Source: an uncultured Granulosicoccaceae bacterium
GTDB lineage: Bacteria > Pseudomonadota > Gammaproteobacteria > Granulosicoccales > Granulosicoccaceae
Direction of reading: 5' to 3'
DNA: 64,000 nucleotides
Assembly (NCBI GenBank): GCA_938041955.1
Contig: CALISD010000129.1
Span: 1-64,000, forward strand
Part shown: piece by piece, positions 8,273 to 16,269 of the stretch
How the letters are laid out: the number at the start of each line of letters is the position of its first letter
How positions within the stretch are numbered: the first letter of the stretch is position 1
The notes under the pieces: generated by a model
What the model saw: only the letters and a program-made list of their open reading frames with translations
What the model was told of the DNA's origin: nothing
The model's database searches: none
Program-made: the position numbers and the translations under genes

Positions 8273-10159
8273 ATGGGTGATAACGGATTGCATGCCTGGT
8301 CTGGTTTATTGGCGGGGTTTCATTTTTTGAGGCCGTGGTGGCTGTGTCTTGTGCCGGTGATCGGGCTGGGGATTTGGTTTGTCATATCGCGACGTACCTC
8401 TGCAGGTTGGTCCGGTAGTATTGATAAAGATAAACTCGTTCATCTTGGGGTTCATTCTGGAAGTAGTAAGGTCTATTACTATTTTGGCCTGGCATTGATT
8501 GTCGCCACTGTCGCTTTAGCCGGGCCCAGTGTCTCTTCACTGCCTGGTAAAACAGGGCACTCAAGTCAGGCACGTGTATTTGTATTGGACCTTTCCCCTT
8601 CGATGTTGGCGCGTGACATCAGTCCGGACAGGCTCACGGTAGCGAAGTTGAAGTTGATCGACTTGTTACGTTTACAAACAGATCACCAGTCGGCATTAGT
8701 AGTCTATTCTGCAAAGGCCCATAAGGTAACGCCGCTGATTGATGATCCGCGTATCACCGAGTCGCTTGTCGACGTGCTGCACCCGGGTATCATGCCGCAA
8801 CAAGGAAGTAACGCAGAAGCGGCCGTCGCTTTGGCTTCCCAATTGATTGCCGATGGCGGGTACTCACAAGGGGATATCGTTTTAATTACAGACGGATTGC
8901 ATGATGACGCCCTTGCTGCAATCAGGGGCAGCTGGCAGCAGTCGCTACGTTTGTCAATTCTTGCGGTGGGTACTGAGGCAGGGGCACCAATCCCGGATGC
9001 TGACGCCGGTAAAAACGGGTCTTCGGCCACAGCTTTTATGCATGACAGTGAGAACAATGTTGTAAGGGCGTCATTAAAAGTTGAGCCGTTAAAGGTCCTG
9101 GCAGCGGAGTTGGGTGGGCGATTTTCAGAAATAACCAGCGATTCAACGGACGTTAAATACCTCACTGATCTTGCGTTGTTTACTGGTTCGGCAGACGTAC
9201 ATGAGGCCACGGCCACCTACGATCAGTTTCATGATTCGGGTTACTGGCTGGTTCTGGCACTGCTGCCCGCAGTGTTGCTTGGTTTTAGAAAGAATGTGCT
9301 GTGGGTGATTGTGCCGCTTGTGATGGTGGCGCCTGATAGTCACGCATTCGGCTGGGCAGATTTGTGGCTAACAAAAGATCAACAGGCCCAACGTGCAGTG
9401 GATCGTGGGGATTTCGACACGGCCTCCCGCTTGTTTCAAAATAAACCATGGCTGGCGGTCAGTCTGTATCGACAGAAGCAATACATAACGGCCGTTGATG
9501 CGCTGAGTTCACCTGAATATGCTGATGATCTTTTCAACCGCGGTAATGCACAGGCTTTGTCCGGTGATCTGGACGGTGCCTTGCTGAGTTATCGTATTGC
9601 TCAGCAGCTTTATACCACTGAAGAAGAAAAACAAAATACCGAACATAATATTCGACTGGTAAGACACTTGTTAGACAGACCGCAAGATGAAGAGGAAAAC
9701 TCAAATGGAAACGGGGCAGGTGGTGATGCTATGCAAGGCGACACTAAATCAGAACAGTTGAGCGAAGCTGCGGGGGATAATGAGCAAGCACCTGTTGGTG
9801 GTGTTGCGGGTGGCGTCGGTACACTACAGCAACAAGCGATGGATGAAGGGGCCAGCGGCGGTTCTGTTGATCACGAACTGGCGCTTGATCTTGTACCCAC
9901 CGATGCCAATAAATCACGAGAAGGTCAAGCGCCGGATACCCGCCTGGGTATTGAAATACGAAGTAGTGATGCAGACGGTAATCCCGTTATTGCAGAGGAA
10001 AATGCCAATCTGGTGTTATCACCCTACAGTGAGCAGTGGTTGCGTGAACTCCCCGCAGACCCCGGTGGTTATATGAGGCGGAAATTTGCCTATCAGTCGC
10101 AGTTACGTGAAAGCCTTACACCTGATTCTGAACAAACGCGCGGCAAGGTTCGTTACTGA
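8273..10159 (+). CDS. VWA and TPR membrane protein, BatB-BatC fusion-like
   Basis: The 628-residue product has N-terminal membrane helices, a VWA domain with MIDAS DLSPS (VLDLSPSM, about residue 105), a second membrane segment (about residues 325-355), a TPR-like helical region (about 370-460) and a low-complexity acidic/Gly/Gln tail. In many bacteria BatB (VWA) and BatC (TPR) are separate; here they form one chain. It starts 15 bp after batA and ends on the A of the batD start codon (TGATG), so it is in the same operon. It likely assembles with BatA and BatD in the inner membrane. Confidence 0.8.
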   Translation: MGDNGLHAWSGLLAGFHFLRPWWLCLVPVIGLGIWFVISRRTSAGWSGSIDKDKLVHLGVHSGSSKVYYYFGLALIVATVALAGPSVSSLPGKTGHSSQARVFVLDLSPSMLARDISPDRLTVAKLKLIDLLRLQTDHQSALVVYSAKAHKVTPLIDDPRITESLVDVLHPGIMPQQGSNAEAAVALASQLIADGGYSQGDIVLITDGLHDDALAAIRGSWQQSLRLSILAVGTEAGAPIPDADAGKNGSSATAFMHDSENNVVRASLKVEPLKVLAAELGGRFSEITSDSTDVKYLTDLALFTGSADVHEATATYDQFHDSGYWLVLALLPAVLLGFRKNVLWVIVPLVMVAPDSHAFGWADLWLTKDQQAQRAVDRGDFDTASRLFQNKPWLAVSLYRQKQYITAVDALSSPEYADDLFNRGNAQALSGDLDGALLSYRIAQQLYTTEEEKQNTEHNIRLVRHLLDRPQDEEENSNGNGAGGDAMQGDTKSEQLSEAAGDNEQAPVGGVAGGVGTLQQQAMDEGASGGSVDHELALDLVPTDANKSREGQAPDTRLGIEIRSSDADGNPVIAEENANLVLSPYSEQWLRELPADPGGYMRRKFAYQSQLRESLTPDSEQTRGKVRY

Positions 10160-11454
10160 TGCGAATAGTGTTTGCCATAGGGCTATTACTTTTATCCGCC
10201 TTTCCTGGTTTACTTTATGGTGAAAGTTCATTGCCCCGGTTACTGGCAACCCTGGAGCTGGATAGGCAGGAAGCGTTTGTTAAAGAGCAGATTCTGGTCA
10301 CCCTGCGACTCGGATACCCAAAGGAGGCCTTTGGTATGTCTCCGTCCACTCTGCAGGTTAGCAATGCAGATCTTTACCCGTTGGATAAAACCGAATGGGA
10401 GGAATCAGTCGATAATTTGCCTTACCGTATGATTGAAACTAAGTATGCATTGTTCGGAAATTCAATGGGTGCTATCAATCTTTCGGCAACGATCTCAAGT
10501 GCGTTGCTACCCGTTTCATCTGGCGGTGATAACAGTACGGAAAACCCCAGAATACTAGCGTCAGTTCCAGCGCAGACAATTGCCATTAAGGCCGCTCCTG
10601 CCATGAGTGATAAGGGTGGCACGACGCGCTGGCTGGCTGCATCGATGGTGAGTTTATCTTCACACTGGGAAACCATAAGCGGTACGTTGCATCCGGGAAC
10701 ACCGTTAACGCGCAATATTGTTGTCGATGTACTGGGGCAGCACGCAGCAGCGGTTCCGCAAAGGGTAAATTTAAATTTGCCGGATAATGTGCGCGGGTAT
10801 CCTACGCAAGTGGTTGTGAGCACAAAAAAAACACCTGAAGGGTTACATGGTTCCGTTGTCTTGCCGGTCACGTTGGTCGCAAGTGAAAGTGGTCATTATC
10901 GTTTGCCTGAAATCATTGTTCCCTGGTGGGATATAAACAATAAGCAGTGGCGCGATGCCATATTGCCTGCAGAGATTTTGGGCGTTGCAAGGTTGAATTC
11001 GCCCGGGGGTATTGGTAACTACAAGTATATAAGTGTAGCGCTCGGCTTGCTGGCGGCGGTACTGGGGGTGTGTTGCGCTGTCCTATGGAGACTGAGGGTT
11101 AAGCCTTATGTAAATAATAGCCAGGTAAGCTCTGAAAAGCATGCATGGCAACAGCTGAGAATATCCGTTAAGTACGGTAACCCGGCAGAGTTGCGTGGCA
11201 AGTTACTATTATGGCTTCGTGTGTTGTATCCGGAAGAAATAAACTCTGGGTTGGAAACGTTACTGCTCAGGCACCCTCAGGCGCGTGAGATGGTAGGCAC
11301 GCTTGAGCAGGGTTTGTATGGTAGGCAAGCGAACGCTGAAATAGATAGAAAGCAATTGATGCTGACGCTGCTGGCTGTACGGCGCAAAGGAATGATAGCC
11401 AGAAAGTCTCAGCAGCCAAAGAACGGTTTGTACCCGGAATCTATAAGTTGGTGA
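10159..11454 (+). CDS. batD: BatD-like protein
   Basis: The start ATG at 10159 overlaps the previous stop. The 431-residue product has an N-terminal signal peptide (hydrophobic to about residue 20, with GES following), then a large extracytoplasmic beta-rich region beginning LLATLELDRQEAFVKEQILVTLRL. That opening is the classic BatD pattern of an oxygen-tolerance or VWA-partner protein. A membrane helix (about residues 292-312) and a helical cytoplasmic tail complete it. It is the last gene of the MoxR/Bat operon; a strong terminator lies about 180 bp downstream. Confidence 0.8.
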   Translation: MRIVFAIGLLLLSAFPGLLYGESSLPRLLATLELDRQEAFVKEQILVTLRLGYPKEAFGMSPSTLQVSNADLYPLDKTEWEESVDNLPYRMIETKYALFGNSMGAINLSATISSALLPVSSGGDNSTENPRILASVPAQTIAIKAAPAMSDKGGTTRWLAASMVSLSSHWETISGTLHPGTPLTRNIVVDVLGQHAAAVPQRVNLNLPDNVRGYPTQVVVSTKKTPEGLHGSVVLPVTLVASESGHYRLPEIIVPWWDINNKQWRDAILPAEILGVARLNSPGGIGNYKYISVALGLLAAVLGVCCAVLWRLRVKPYVNNSQVSSEKHAWQQLRISVKYGNPAELRGKLLLWLRVLYPEEINSGLETLLLRHPQAREMVGTLEQGLYGRQANAEIDRKQLMLTLLAVRRKGMIARKSQQPKNGLYPESISW

Positions 11455-11630
11455 CGTTAAGCAAGGGCACAGCGTTCGATAGTAGTTCGATATTGATTGA
11501 ATTCAACGTACGAACACTTTATTAAACCCGTCAATTTTGAATGGCCGCTTGGATGGTAACGCCATCCGGAAGTTTCTTGTTTGAAGGTTTCGATTGTGTT
11601 GCGGCTTGCATTGTGTTCGGCTTGCAGGTA

Positions 11631-11659
11631 ATCCGTGCGCAGTACGCGCACGGATTTTT
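11631..11659 (+). terminator. Intrinsic terminator downstream of batD
   Basis: A 10-bp GC-rich stem (ATCCGTGCGC / GCGCACGGAT) with a 5-base loop is followed by TTTT on the plus strand. It fits termination of the MoxR/Bat operon. Opposite-strand transcripts of the collagen-like gene could also pass it. Confidence 0.7.
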
Positions 11660-11715
11660 GGAGTGGAATGGTTTGTATTGCTGGCTCTATTAGTTAGCCA
11701 GGTATCGAACGGTGG

Positions 11716-13248
11716 TTATTCATCGCCGGAGGCTTTGGCACCACCTTTCACCATATCGTCATTGCTTGCAGAGGAAATTGAGTCTTTCATCTTTCCAATT
11801 TCATCAACCATTTCTGCGTTCGACACTTGTGGTGAATACGATCCTCTTTCAGATCTTGCTGATTCGGCAATATCCATGCTGCGACCAGAGTCAGATTTAG
11901 CAGCATAGCCTCCGGCACTCGCGGCCATCTGTGATTTTATCGCTTCAAGCAAAGCCTGGATTTTTTGCATCAAACCGTCGTCAAAACGAGGCATTCCGGA
12001 AGCCTGCTTACGTTCCGGAGCGTGTCCGCGTTCAGCGCCGTATCCTCGCGACGCGCCACGCCCACGTTTGCCACCGCGTCCTCGTTCTGAAGCGTAGCCT
12101 CCTTCACTGTTATACCCACTGTCGCGCCACTGTCCGCGGTCGCTGCCACGCCCACGTTTGCCACCGCGTCCTCGGTCTGAAGCGTAGCCTCCATCACTGT
12201 TATACCCACGGTCGCGCCACTGTCCGCGGTCGCTGCCTCGACCTCTGCCTCGTCCACCACGGTGGCCGGCATCAGCACCATCCATTCCGGCAGGACCCGT
12301 ATCGCCTTTAGGGCCGCGTGATCCATCGATGCCGTCCTTACCGTCATGGCCACGTGGGCCGCGAGCCCCGTCTTTGCCATCGATACCGTCCTTACCGTCT
12401 GCGCCATCCTTGCCGTCGATGCCATCTTTACCATCGATACCGTCCTTACCGGCAGGGCCCGCAGGTCCGGTGTCACCTTTAGGGCCTTGAGCACCGTCTT
12501 TGCCATCAACACCATCCTTTCCGGCAGGACCTGCAGGTCCGGTGTCACCTTTAGGACCTCGAGCCCCGTCTTTACCATCGATGCCGTCTTTGCCATCAGC
12601 GCCATCCTTGCCATCGATACCATCTATGCCGTCGTGTCCTGCGGGACCGCTGAAGGCCGCAATGAGTTCGGCTCGATCAGCCTTGCCATTGCCATTGGTA
12701 TCAAATCCTTCCCGAGCAAACACTTCGTCGAAACCGATGCCGTCTTTTCCGTCTGCCCCTGCGTCGCCTTTATCACCCTTCGCACCGGTATCGCCCGTCG
12801 CTCCGGTTGCACCGGTATCGCCCTTAGCACCGGTTGCACCAGTATCGCCTTTCGCCCCGGTATCACCTTTGGCACCGGCTGGACCTTGTGCGCCGTCCTT
12901 ACCATCTTTGCCGTCATGTCCTGCTGGACCAGTATCCCCTTTGGGTCCTTGAGGTCCTGTATGTCCGGTATCGCCTTTAGGTCCTTGCGGTCCTTGAGGT
13001 CCTGTGTGTCCGGTATCTCCTTTAGGCCCCTGAGGTCCGGCTGGTCCTTGCTCGCCACCCCCTTTGCGACCGTTAATCAGTTTCAGATCGCGCTTTAACA
13101 GACTATCATCAGAGGTCTTTTGTGAGCCTCGATTCGACTGACGAGACGCGTCCGACTGCGAAGGTTTACTTGTATTTGTACGTGATGAATTGGCATCTTG
13201 AGTACGCTGTTTAGTGGTTCTATTTGCGCTGCCTATTTTAATAGCCAT
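11716..13248 (-). CDS. Collagen-like / EF-hand / RG-repeat protein, candidate T3SS-associated extracellular protein
   Basis: The 510-residue product is cysteine-free, with no signal peptide or membrane helix. Domains: a polar Ser/Thr/Gln/Asn-rich N-terminus (1-60); Gly-X-Y collagen-like repeats (about 66-171); a helix plus a perfect EF-hand loop with ligands D183, N185, N187, D191 and E194; a second Gly-X-Y block (about 201-325) rich in GKDGIDGKDG units; two near-identical 30-residue RG-rich repeats (335-394); and a helical C-terminal region (421-510). The polar N-terminus resembles type III secretion signals. The gene lies on the same strand as, and downstream of, the sctV/sctU arm. Function is unknown; an extracellular fibre or adhesin is plausible. 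Confidence 0.8.
   Translation of the reverse strand: MAIKIGSANRTTKQRTQDANSSRTNTSKPSQSDASRQSNRGSQKTSDDSLLKRDLKLINGRKGGGEQGPAGPQGPKGDTGHTGPQGPQGPKGDTGHTGPQGPKGDTGPAGHDGKDGKDGAQGPAGAKGDTGAKGDTGATGAKGDTGATGATGDTGAKGDKGDAGADGKDGIGFDEVFAREGFDTNGNGKADRAELIAAFSGPAGHDGIDGIDGKDGADGKDGIDGKDGARGPKGDTGPAGPAGKDGVDGKDGAQGPKGDTGPAGPAGKDGIDGKDGIDGKDGADGKDGIDGKDGARGPRGHDGKDGIDGSRGPKGDTGPAGMDGADAGHRGGRGRGRGSDRGQWRDRGYNSDGGYASDRGRGGKRGRGSDRGQWRDSGYNSEGGYASERGRGGKRGRGASRGYGAERGHAPERKQASGMPRFDDGLMQKIQALLEAIKSQMAASAGGYAAKSDSGRSMDIAESARSERGSYSPQVSNAEMVDEIGKMKDSISSASNDDMVKGGAKASGDE
12067..12246 (-). repeat. Two tandem 90-bp coding repeats
   Basis: Two 90-bp units with only a few differences encode residues 335-394 of the collagen-like protein. 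Each carries RGRGSDRGQWRD, then GYNS, then GGYAS, then RGRGGK. Recent tandem duplication is likely. Confidence 0.85.
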
Positions 13249-13487
13249 GATATTCCACCTGTTAAGTTGTTGAAGGAAAATGCATTTACAAACTGAAGTT
13301 AAATTGTACGAACAGGCGGTGTAGAAAAATAGTTGGGATTGTTACTTAGAGAGTTCGTGTAACTACTTACCGTGGTTGGATATATAAGCCGGTGCTCTAC
13401 ATGATTCTACACGTTGGATAGGCGGATACCGTATCGTCAAGTATGCAACCATCTAATAATATGGTCTTGTAAAATGGTATAGGTAAA

Positions 13488-13674
13488 CCCTGGTGTTGCA
13501 TAAAATTTCGAGTCCAGAAGCGTATAGAGAGGTATAAAAGGCGCTGCACGTAATTTTTACTGGATGAGCCTAGTCCTTCTTAAGTGAGAATCAGGAAAAA
13601 CGAGTACAGCGCCTTAGATGCTGCTATAGAAGCAGCGCAGCGGTTCTGGGCCGGTATTTAATGCAACACCAGGG
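13488..13674. repeat. 187-bp imperfect palindrome, MITE-like element
   Basis: Terminal inverted repeats CCCTGGTGTTGCAT (13488-13501) and ATGCAACACCAGGG (13661-13674) are exact. Inner paired segments AAGGCGCTG (13538-13546) and CAGCGCCTT (13607-13615), and CCAGAA/TTCTGG, extend the palindrome towards a centre near CTTAAG. It has no open frame. It could be a non-autonomous mobile element or a structured transcribed repeat. No clear target-site duplication is visible. Confidence 0.65.
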
Positions 13675-13760
13675 TAGACAGTTTGTTATTGCTTGCAGTG
13701 GGGGAGGGTGTGTGAAGCACATTAAGCGGCTTTATGTATCTTAAGCAGGTAGTTTTTAAC

Positions 13761-13797
13761 AAAAAAACATTCGCCTTGTGTGTGCAAGGCGAATGTT
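13761..13797 (-). terminator. Intrinsic terminator after the left T3SS arm
   Basis: A 13-bp perfect stem (AACATTCGCCTTG / CAAGGCGAATGTT, loop TGTGTG) is preceded on the plus strand by seven A residues, which gives a T run on the minus strand. It lies about 60 bp beyond the end of the harpin-like gene and should end the sctV-sctU-fliO-like transcript before the collagen-like gene. Confidence 0.85.
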
Positions 13798-13854
13798 AGT
13801 GAACGAAAATATTTTACCAGTAAGCCAAGGTGACGAACCACTGTGCGCTGTACA

Positions 13855-14550
13855 TCACTGCTTACGAGCCACTGACGACATACCTTCACCTATGCTCTTG
13901 ATCATAGTGCCGATAGCCTCCTGGAACATCTTAAATATCTGTGCCTGCGCTTGAAACTCTGCTTGAGTTTCAGCGAATGCTTCCGGGTTTTCTTTGCTAT
14001 CTATTGCACCCATTTTTTTGCCTAAGTCAACCATGTTCTTTAAGGCTTCACCCGCTGTCTTTCCCAGTGCCTTGGCAAGGATAGCCAGCCAGTTACCGTT
14101 GCCACCTGAGCCGCTGTTGTTTTTTGACGCTTGTTCGGTCTCGTCCTGCATTGATTTTTTTACCATGTCCATCACCCCGGACGTGACCTGTGAACCTGAT
14201 TTTTGAGAAGCGCCGCCACTTTTTTGTGCCGGATTCTGAAGTACTTCGTTTACGCCTTCCTGAGCGCCGCCCGGGGTTTCCGATTTAAAGTTGCTGCCAA
14301 CAAGACTCACTTGGTTTTTGGCATCGTCTGCCAAAAATTCTGGCATGCCCATGCTTTCAATAAGTTCGTTGAGTTCCATTTGCAAGTAGTCGGCGGCTGC
14401 ATTAGTTACCGACTTCAGCACATTGTGCACGCCATATTGCTTAAATAACTGGCTAGCGAGTTCGTTGTTACTGGCTGACTGAAAGGATTGTTGCGATAGC
14501 GCTTGCATCGCCTGGTTCTGGTTGTTCGCTGAAAGGGCTGCGTCACTCAT
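13855..14550 (-). CDS. Cysteine-free, helical T3SS-linked protein (harpin- or translocon-like candidate)
   Basis: The 231-residue product lacks Cys and any signal peptide. It is rich in Gln, Ala, Ser, Asn and Gly. The N-terminus is polar (MSDAALSANNQNQ); residues 100-150 are a Ser/Gly/Gln linker; and the amphipathic C-terminus runs from NWLAILAKALGKTAGEAL through GTMIKSIGEGMSSVARK. These traits fit harpins or EspA/SseB-type secreted helper proteins, but I recognise no family. It follows the FliO-like gene on the same strand, about 160 bp away, and ends at a strong terminator. A secreted or translocon role is inference. Confidence 0.6.
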   Translation of the reverse strand: MSDAALSANNQNQAMQALSQQSFQSASNNELASQLFKQYGVHNVLKSVTNAAADYLQMELNELIESMGMPEFLADDAKNQVSLVGSNFKSETPGGAQEGVNEVLQNPAQKSGGASQKSGSQVTSGVMDMVKKSMQDETEQASKNNSGSGGNGNWLAILAKALGKTAGEALKNMVDLGKKMGAIDSKENPEAFAETQAEFQAQAQIFKMFQEAIGTMIKSIGEGMSSVARKQ

Positions 14551-14714
14551 AGCAATTTCCTGTGTTTGTCAGTATTAGAAGAAATGGTGGTTTCGTACAA
14601 CGATCACCTCATCAGCATTTGAACTTATTCGTCTGGCCTTGTACATAATGAATAACACTATTAGTAGAAGTACGTATCGCAATATTGGTGTTATGAATTC
14701 ACCTCTTTCTTGTT

Positions 14715-15047
14715 TCATGAATGGTTTGTGGAATCATTTGCTGGTTGGGCAGTGGAAGCTGTCACGTTAGATTCAGTATGGGAAATAGGCTCTGGAAACT
14801 TATCGATGACATCAACACGATCAGACGTCACACTCAGAAAATAATCTGTTCCCCGTAGGTTCACAATATAAAGTTGTAGGCGTGTGCTCAGCGCGTAGGT
14901 AGAGCGAACTTTAATTTCACCGTTGGAATCTCGCGCTGAATAGATGCGTGCAAGAAATTTAATAACAACCCATGCCATGATCAAGGTCAGGCACAGCGCC
15001 AACATCGTGAACAGAATAGAGACCGGCAAACTTGACACTGTTTCCAT
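14715..15047 (-). CDS. FliO-like membrane protein in the T3SS arm
   Basis: The 110-residue product has one transmembrane helix (about residues 9-33), then a short basic linker. A compact domain follows, with the sequence STYALSTRLQLYIVNLRGTDYFLSVTSDRVDVI, which matches the FliO layout (ALGPRERLVLVEV...LLGVT...I). The tail is polar. FliO assists assembly of the FliPQR export gate in flagella and is normally absent from injectisomes. The gene lies 31 bp downstream of sctU with an AGGAT ribosome site, so it is in the sctVU operon. The assignment rests on pattern, not on alignment. Confidence 0.65.
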   Translation of the reverse strand: METVSSLPVSILFTMLALCLTLIMAWVVIKFLARIYSARDSNGEIKVRSTYALSTRLQLYIVNLRGTDYFLSVTSDRVDVIDKFPEPISHTESNVTASTAQPANDSTNHS

Positions 15048-15078
15048 GTTTTATCCTGTAAGTTTCTCAGTGGAAAAT

Positions 15079-16224
15079 CTAGTGATAGGCGGTTAAGTCT
15101 TCACCCGGTGGGAGAATTGCAGAATGTCGGTTAAGTGTCACAGGGCCTGGCGTCGTAGCGCGACTACCTTGGTCATTTGGTCTTACAGACTTCGCCCACA
15201 AAATGACTTCTGCAATGATATCGAAAAGTGCTTTAGGTACATAGTGCCCCTCGGTGCGGTCTGCGAGCAAAGCTCTGGCTAGTTGTTCGTTGCGCAGTAT
15301 TGGTACACCTGCTCTTGCTGCTGCTTGTCGCATCTCTCTGGCAACGTTTTCCTCCCCTTTGCCAGTGATAACAGGTATTTTCGTTTTTTCACGATCATAA
15401 ATGATCGCAATTGCTACATGTATCGGGTTAACTACCAGTACATTCGCTTCGCTTGCGGCTTCGGCCGGTGCTTGCGCCCAGTCATATCCCAGATCTTTTC
15501 GGGCTCCCTTTAGCATCGGGTCACCTTCGGTCTCTTTCAATTCATCGCGGATGTCACGGACACTCATTTTCATTTTTTTTGTAAATGCGTACTTTTGATA
15601 AATGGCATCAAAAAACATGATTATTAGAAAGGCGGCTGACGCCCAGCCTAATATGCGTACAGCCAGGTACCAGATGGCGTCAATGATGCTCTCTTCTTCT
15701 GCACCTGGAAGTAGCAGGAGTTCCTGTATCAGTGCTGTGATCGTTAAGTAGAAAACAAAAGCCAGAATGAGTGTCTTGAACACTGATTTAAACAGTTCTA
15801 CCAGATTGTCCGGTCCAAACATTTTTTTCAAACCCTCTGCAGGATTTAAATTAGACATTTTTGGTTTGAACTTTTCGGCAGTTATCACCGGGCCGATAAT
15901 CATGAATTCGACAATTAAGCTAAAAATTGTCAATGGCACTAACACCAGTGCTGATACTCCTACAAATACTTGTATGCCGATCCGGGTGTGTGACCTTAAC
16001 GCTTCATTAAATGTTTTGGTGGGTGAAGAAACTGCCTGTTCCATGATAATAATCAGGCCCTCTGTCATGTAATTAAATACCAGCCAGAGCAATAGGAGTG
16101 CGAATATAAAACCCACCGTAAGACTCACATCAGCTACTTTGGCTACATCGCCCTTTTTTCGAGCGTCTCTGAGTTTTTTGCTGGTGGGTAGTTCAGTTTT
16201 ACTACCCTTATCCTGTTCTGCCAT
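15079..16224 (-). CDS. sctU: T3SS export-gate switch protein SctU (FlhB/YscU family)
   Basis: The 381-residue protein begins with the family's polar N-terminus (GSKTELPTSKKLRDARKKGDVAKV), then four transmembrane helices, then the cytoplasmic linker DIRDELKETEGDPMLK. The autocleavage site, normally NPTH, reads NPIH at residues 266-269 (15418-15429). The tail after residue 345 is longer than in many homologues. SctU controls substrate switching from needle to late substrates. It sits 45 bp downstream of sctV on the minus strand and is followed by the FliO-like gene. Confidence 0.95.
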   Translation of the reverse strand: MAEQDKGSKTELPTSKKLRDARKKGDVAKVADVSLTVGFIFALLLLWLVFNYMTEGLIIIMEQAVSSPTKTFNEALRSHTRIGIQVFVGVSALVLVPLTIFSLIVEFMIIGPVITAEKFKPKMSNLNPAEGLKKMFGPDNLVELFKSVFKTLILAFVFYLTITALIQELLLLPGAEEESIIDAIWYLAVRILGWASAAFLIIMFFDAIYQKYAFTKKMKMSVRDIRDELKETEGDPMLKGARKDLGYDWAQAPAEAASEANVLVVNPIHVAIAIIYDREKTKIPVITGKGEENVAREMRQAAARAGVPILRNEQLARALLADRTEGHYVPKALFDIIAEVILWAKSVRPNDQGSRATTPGPVTLNRHSAILPPGEDLTAYH

Positions 16225-16269
16225 CGGTTATTCCCTTCATACATTGCATATACAAACAAACTGCCAATC

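Larger units (their letters stand above)
13249..13854. other. Intergenic region with palindromic element and terminator
   Basis: The 606 bp between the harpin-like gene and the collagen-like gene contain a MITE-like palindrome (13488-13674) and a minus-strand terminator (13761-13797), listed separately. No coding frame is convincing. The part next to 13249 must hold the promoter and ribosome site of the collagen-like gene. Confidence 0.6.

Noticed and set aside
12346-13098. Plus-strand 250-codon frame and other long frames over the collagen-like gene
   Set aside because: They are mirror frames of the Gly-X-Y repeat gene; low-complexity repeats keep several frames open and no ribosome site or family match exists.
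12067-13100. Repeat-rich stretch as a possible CRISPR array
   Set aside because: The repeats are in-frame codon repeats of a collagen-like protein; there are no equal-length repeats with unique spacers and no cas genes.
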